DNA of 9,737 nucleotides from DATCIH01 sp036507955. Its GTDB lineage: Bacteria > Bacillota > Clostridia > Clostridiales > Clostridiaceae. A program made the position numbers and the translations under genes. The stretch lies in NCBI GenBank assembly GCA_036507955.1, contig DATCIH010000009.1, forward strand, positions 1 through 9,737, read 5' to 3'. Each line of letters opens with the position of its first letter. The first letter of the stretch is position 1. This document shows positions 6,610 through 9,737 of the stretch, piece after piece. The notes beneath the pieces are model-generated. The model had not been told where the DNA came from. It was given only the letters and a program-made list of their open reading frames with translations, and did not search any database.

Positions 6610-7358
6610 TAATAAAGCCCCCAATTTTGAGTATTATTTAATGTGGAATTTTTCATAAATTTATATTTTTTACCTAAATTAGCTTTTACTTTCATTAAAG
6701 CTATTTCACTATTTATATTTGAATCTTTATTTATATCTTTAATAATTGTCTCTATTAGGGCACCAGTAAAATTGTTTACAAACTTACGATAATATTTTGT
6801 AAGTCCTATAATATATATTAACTGGTCTTCATTGAAGTTTCTAAGTTTAGCTATTAAAATATCTACGTAATTATTCAAATCTATGTCTTGTATTTGATCC
6901 ATTTGATCTACAACATCTAGAAATTGTAACAACTCAAAATTGTCATTTTTTATTACAACTTTGGGTTTTAGCAACTTCACTTTTAGTTTAGCTTTATCAG
7001 TATTCCTTTTAACTGCATTAGTAGCAATCCAAGTTCTATTAGGAACTTGAGTAGTAATATTCCATGTGTTCCAAAGAACAGGTCCTGTTAAATAACCAAT
7101 AACGTGGTTTTCCTGTTTAAGATACTTTTTATTAATTAATTGCTGCTTATCAATTCCAATCTCCCCAAATAGTGTCATTTTAGATTTATAGTAGATTCCT
7201 TTTTCAAAAACTTTTATAACATTTTCTTTATGCAATCTATTAAAGGCCACATTTCTTGCATTCTCATATTCTTTTAAAGCTTTAATATCTTTAATTATTA
7301 TTGGCTCTCTTTCTTTACATGCATCCACATATTCTCTTACTATATTTGTAACATCCAC
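6609..7358 (-). CDS. AbiEi-like antitoxin (DUF6088 family) of a type IV TA system
   Basis: 249 residues from the GTG at 7358-7356. This start is chosen because GGAGGTG (7364-7370) sits 5 nt upstream; the frame is open further up to an ATG at 7412, but that lacks such a site. The N-terminal ~60 residues form a winged helix (VREYVDACKEREPIIIKDIK, then ARNVAFNRLHKENVIKVF), followed by the central domain HVIGYLTGPVLWNTWNITTQ. Antitoxins of this family bind DNA upstream of their own operon and counter the AbiEii toxin without direct protein contact. The gene appears intact, with the overlapping stop/start (TAATG) to the toxin still in place, although the toxin is broken. It is therefore an orphan antitoxin, possibly kept as a regulator or as protection against related toxins. 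Confidence 0.8.
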   Translation of the reverse strand: MDVTNIVREYVDACKEREPIIIKDIKALKEYENARNVAFNRLHKENVIKVFEKGIYYKSKMTLFGEIGIDKQQLINKKYLKQENHVIGYLTGPVLWNTWNITTQVPNRTWIATNAVKRNTDKAKLKVKLLKPKVVIKNDNFELLQFLDVVDQMDQIQDIDLNNYVDILIAKLRNFNEDQLIYIIGLTKYYRKFVNNFTGALIETIIKDINKDSNINSEIALMKVKANLGKKYKFMKNSTLNNTQNWGLY

Positions 7359-7388
7359 GTTTTCACCTCCATAATAATTTTCATTATA

Positions 7389-7433
7389 TCTATATATATA
7401 ATAATAAAGCATACTTATATATATTATTATATC
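7389..7433 (-). promoter_or_regulatory. probable abiE promoter region
   Basis: TATAAT (7426-7431, minus strand) is a good -10. The best -35 candidate, TTGTAA, is 19 bp upstream and weak. Downstream, an imperfect AT-rich palindrome centred on cata (7410-7413) lies where AbiEi antitoxins bind inverted repeats to repress their operon. The low complexity of the sequence makes this tentative. The promoter abuts the end of the nitrilase remnant. Confidence 0.4.
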
Positions 7434-7664
7434 CTATTTTGCAGAAAACATTACAAAAATATTATTAAACTTTTTGCTACAATTCTTTGCCATTTGACAA
7501 TAGGAATCACTTATCTTCCCAGAAATAGGTTATGCTAATTCATTAGCCCTTGGGTTTCCCCAACCCAAATCAGAACATTCTGGGATTACACATATTTGTG
7601 CCTTTCTTTCATGGGCTATACTAACAAAATGTGCTGCCTGTGCCAAATTGATATTTAATATAAT
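7434..7664 (-). pseudogene. carbon-nitrogen hydrolase (nitrilase) N-terminal remnant
   Basis: The frame reads NLAQAAHFVSIAHERKAQIC, then VIPECSDLGWGNPRANELA, stop (TAA 7530-7532), and then continues in the same frame PISGKISDSYCQMAKNC to a TAG at 7434. The PE-x4-GW stretch with the following ELA-PI-G is characteristic of the first third of nitrilase-superfamily enzymes, the E being the first catalytic residue. The Lys and Cys of the triad would lie beyond the fragment. There is no start codon, and it directly follows the stop of the next remnant in the same frame. Clearly dead. Confidence 0.65.
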
Positions 7665-7856
7665 TTATAAGTATCTTGGAGCAGTAGTTGGATCAACCGA
7701 TTTAATTTGACCATCTTTTATAGCATCTCTAATAATTCTTGATACACTAGACATTCCTTTATCCCCTCTGCTCATTTCCTTAAATGGGACATGAGCAAAA
7801 AGTATAACTTCTGTATGTTCCTCCCTGACTTCAATGAAATGAAAACATAATTGCTT
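7665..7856 (-). pseudogene. C-terminal remnant of a second AlbA_2/GHKL-type regulator
   Basis: The frame gives HFIEVREEHTEVILFAHVPF, then KEMSRGDKGMSSVSRIIRDA, then KDGQIKSVDPTTAPRYL and stop. In COG2865-type proteins the C-terminus reads about K.M...DKIRACYQH.., then a winged helix, then SRIIR..I..G.IK..DP..AP. Here the DKIRACYQH-to-helix segment, about 40 residues, is missing between GDK and GMSS. It is a different subfamily from the copy at 1352-2030, so it is not simply the missing part of that gene. Between this piece and the RloB remnant (about 7818-7893), a short overlapping frame (AVNKTDETPLENESNYVFIS) looks protein-like but I cannot assign it. Confidence 0.55.
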
Positions 7857-7893
7857 TCATTTTCAAGAGGAGTCTCGTCGGTTTTATTAACGG

Positions 7894-8122
7894 CTACCAA
7901 ACCGTTTTATACTTCCCAGTATTTTTTTCACTTATAGAATTATTTACAATACTTAATGGATTTCTGTCATCAAGTAATGATTTTATTTTAATTTCACCTA
8001 AATCAATATTAAATTTTTCAAAATATAGTTTCTCTGTTTTACCACCATAAAACTATAAGAATAATATTGTTTTGTTCTTTAACACCTCTGCCTTTTCTTG
8101 AATACTTATCATCTTTGGGCAT
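7894..8122 (-). pseudogene. RloB-like TOPRIM protein, N-terminal remnant
   Basis: ATG at 8122-8120 starts MPKDDKYSRKGRGVKEQNN, then IILIV, where the TOPRIM EG motif should follow. Instead it reads LWW-stop, and in the next frame GKTEKLYFEKF, then LLDDRNPLSIVNNSISEKN, then KYKTVW-stop (7894-7896). This is the order of RloB N-termini (I..EG.KTE..YF, then DRNP.S.V). So there is one small deletion/frameshift exactly at the catalytic glutamate, and the C-terminal half is absent. The start lies 9 bp after the RloA remnant stop, as expected for a coupled rloA-rloB pair; AAAAAAGGGAG provides an SD. Confidence 0.65.
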
Positions 8123-8131
8123 CTATTATTC

Positions 8132-8488
8132 TTAACTCCCTTTTTTAAAAGGAATTGCTCCATAAACACCTAACAAATATTTCTTTAAAGTAGAATCATT
8201 TTTTCGTACATTTCTGAAATCTGTTAGTGAATATAATTCACTCTCATCATAGATGTTTTTATCAACAAAACATATCTGATCTCTTCTTATTTCTTCTTCC
8301 AGCAAAAGTACGTTATGAGAATTACATATTAATTGAGCATTATACCTATTAAACTCAGGTCCTAGTAGTTCAAAAAGCTTTATAGTTCCTTCCGATTCAT
8401 ACTGCATAAATGGTAACATAGCAAAATCCACAATTTCTTTCTGCAACTCTCCACACATCTTAATCCTGATGTTAACAGGAAGGTTCAA
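8132..8488 (-). pseudogene. RloA-like AAA ATPase, C-terminal part with Walker B deleted
   Basis: 118-residue frame. Residues about 15-45 (KEIVDFAML, then ESEGTIKLFELLGP) hold the ABC-signature-like ESEGT region. The text then jumps to FNRYNAQLICNSHNVLLL, with the switch His, and ends RRDQICFVDKN and YLLGVYGAIPF, the typical RloA C-terminus. In relatives about 30-40 residues containing Walker B (VDELD..LHP) lie between ELLGP and N..NAQLI; here they are missing in frame. The N-terminal Walker A half is also absent: the frame stops at a TGA about 11 codons above TTG 8488, and the divergent HNH gene starts there. Non-functional ATPase. Confidence 0.7.
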
Positions 8489-8490
8489 TA

Positions 8491-9210
8491 ATGAGCTATA
8501 ATAGAAGTGGATTAAAATTCAAAAAGAGGTGGCTTATTATTAAAAACAATTACAACAATATACCAAACGAGTATATTACAGAAGGAAAAGTTACAAAGCT
8601 AAAAATAAATAAAAAAGATGACACCATTCTTGAAGCTCTAATAGATACTGAAGATTTGCAAAGGAGTTTAGACAAAGGTACCTGGTTTGCCCAGTGGCAT
8701 AAGAACTTTAATAGCTATTTAGTTCAAACGCTCTGTGCGCCTACAGAGGGAAAGCAACATGGTGAAAAACAAACTTTGCAATCCTTCCTACTAGGCTTAT
8801 CACCTAAAGCTCCGATTAGGCATTTGAATGGCAACACTTTAGATAATAGAAAAGTTAATTTACAAATCTATGATCAGAATACTATTAATGACTATAGAAT
8901 CATGGATGGAAATACAATTGCTATTATTTTAAGAGATAAATTTGGCAAAGAAATTGCCACTACCTTAGTGGACACAGAAGATCTACCTAAAGTAGTAAAT
9001 AACGATTCTAGCTGGGTACATTATATCTTCAAGCAAGAACCTTATGCTGTTTCCAATACAAAAGATGGAAGAGTATATATGGATAGATTTATTATGAACA
9101 CTGAGGAAGATATACTCGTGCACCATATAAACTTAAATCCTCTTGACAACAGAAAATCAAATTTAGAAAACATGAAGCGAGATAATTCAAATCTAGAGGT
9201 AGAGCAATAG
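8491..9210 (+). CDS. protein with tandem HNH-like repeats
   Basis: 239 residues from ATG 8491, preceded by AGGAAGG at 8477-8483 with a 7-nt gap. Two similar halves are visible. Half 1 (about 33-135) has LIDTEDLQRSLDKGTW, then PIRHLNGNTLDNRKVNL at 108-124. Half 2 (about 141-232) has LVDTEDLPKVVNNDSSW, then LVHHINLNPLDNRKSNL at 209-225. The (D/H)H-x-N-x-x-x-LDNR-x-x-NL pattern is that of HNH_3 / AP2-HNH proteins, many of which are homing-endonuclease-like or DNA-binding. Half 1 has R-H where half 2 has H-H, so half 2 is the better candidate active unit. No disruption is seen. It starts 2 bp from the end of the divergent RloA remnant, so its promoter must lie inside that remnant. Function beyond DNA binding/cleavage is inferred. 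Confidence 0.75.
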   Translation: MSYNRSGLKFKKRWLIIKNNYNNIPNEYITEGKVTKLKINKKDDTILEALIDTEDLQRSLDKGTWFAQWHKNFNSYLVQTLCAPTEGKQHGEKQTLQSFLLGLSPKAPIRHLNGNTLDNRKVNLQIYDQNTINDYRIMDGNTIAIILRDKFGKEIATTLVDTEDLPKVVNNDSSWVHYIFKQEPYAVSNTKDGRVYMDRFIMNTEEDILVHHINLNPLDNRKSNLENMKRDNSNLEVEQ

Positions 9211-9737
9211 AACTTCAGCTGCTACCTAAAGCAGGAGAGTATTTATATACTTTAAATCATACCGAGGATGAAAAAGATCTATGCAAAATGGAACTGAAAT
9301 ATCTCTTTAACATTAACCTTGAGGGGAAATACTTCCTCTCAAAGAATTATGTTAACATTTCAAGAAGCCCCTTTATAAAAAATTGTATTCATATATTGTA
9401 TTGCGACCTAACCCTGGAGGGAATTATTGAGCAAATTGTTTTGGATAAGTTAGAAGCGGTAAAATATAAGGTACTTTATATTCCTGAAGCACAGGAAATC
9501 ATTAGTTTCCATCAGCGGCGTAAAATTGAATATGAAGTAGGTTTCAATATCTTAGGAAAGTGTGAACTGACTGATCCTGAGATTACTTTTGGTATAACAA
9601 AAATAGAGGATAAGTGGATTTTTGGCAAATGCGAAAGCAATGACAGAGAATGGCTCCAGCATGACTATAAACCCTTTTCTTACTCTAATGCACTGAAAGT
9701 TAATATTTCTAGAGCACTGGTTAACATAGCAGTTGGT
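9186..9737 (+). CDS. TRM11-like THUMP RNA methyltransferase, N-terminal part (runs off window), start unclear
   Basis: An open frame continues to the window end with no stop. From 9240 it matches the N-terminal half of TRM11-like RNA methyltransferases: YLYTLNHTEDEKDLCKMELK, then NISRSPFIKNCIHI, ITFGITKIEDKWIFGKCES, and YSNALKVNISRALVNIAVG just before the methyltransferase domain. These proteins act on RNA in the cytoplasm; the SAM-binding domain should follow outside the window. The usual start Met should be next to YLYTL, but no ATG, GTG or TTG lies there, although AGGAG (9233-9237) is present. The frame opens at 9186 inside the end of the HNH gene. Options are start-codon loss, a rare start, or ATG 9288, which costs about 16 residues of the domain. 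Probably a core chromosomal gene. Confidence 0.7.

Noticed and set aside
7389..7433. Functional RNA hairpin in the TA-rich leader of abiE
   Set aside because: The palindrome is imperfect and almost purely A/T; it is better viewed as promoter or operator sequence.

Overview
The window is AT-rich with TTG and GTG starts and strong GGAGG-type ribosome sites. It looks like a low-GC Firmicute, probably a clostridium. This is inferred from composition, start-codon use and the kinds of families present; there is no marker gene for a species.

Most of the window reads as a decaying defence / toxin-antitoxin island. Nearly every gene between positions 228 and 8488 belongs to a family common in anti-phage or TA loci, and most are truncated, frameshifted or internally deleted. 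From left to right: a MNT-type nucleotidyltransferase with an early stop (261-557, -) and its terminator; an unrecognised fragment (587-733, -); an unrecognised helical protein interrupted at a T6 run (736-1310, +); a GHKL-type ATP-binding/winged-helix regulator lacking its N-terminus (1352-2030, -); the C-terminal nuclease-like end of a DUF234 ATPase (2041-2356, +); an intact HTH plus pRiA4b ORF-3 protein with a clear promoter and repeated operator-like sites (2428-3900, -); a broken AAA ATPase / TOPRIM pair (4133-5648, -); a second, 95% identical DUF234 fragment (5683-5874, +); a type IV TA locus (AbiE) with intact antitoxin but a core-deleted toxin (5964-7358, -); remnants of a nitrilase, another AlbA/GHKL regulator and a RloA-RloB pair (7434-8488, -).

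The right edge is different. An apparently intact tandem-HNH protein (8491-9210, +) is followed by the start of a TRM11-like THUMP RNA methyltransferase that runs off the window (to 9737). This is likely the chromosomal flank of the island.

Likely functional genes are the AbiEi antitoxin, the pRiA4b-ORF3 protein, the HNH protein, possibly the MNT protein, and the methyltransferase if it has a usable start. The recurring theme is loss of catalytic cores (Walker B in RloA, the TOPRIM middle in two proteins, the NTase core in AbiEii) while gene ends, spacing and antitoxin or regulator genes persist. I do not see a complete novel system. The best candidates for new biology are the pRiA4b-ORF3 gene with its promoter/operator arrangement, the orphan AbiEi, and the gene with the T6G slip site.
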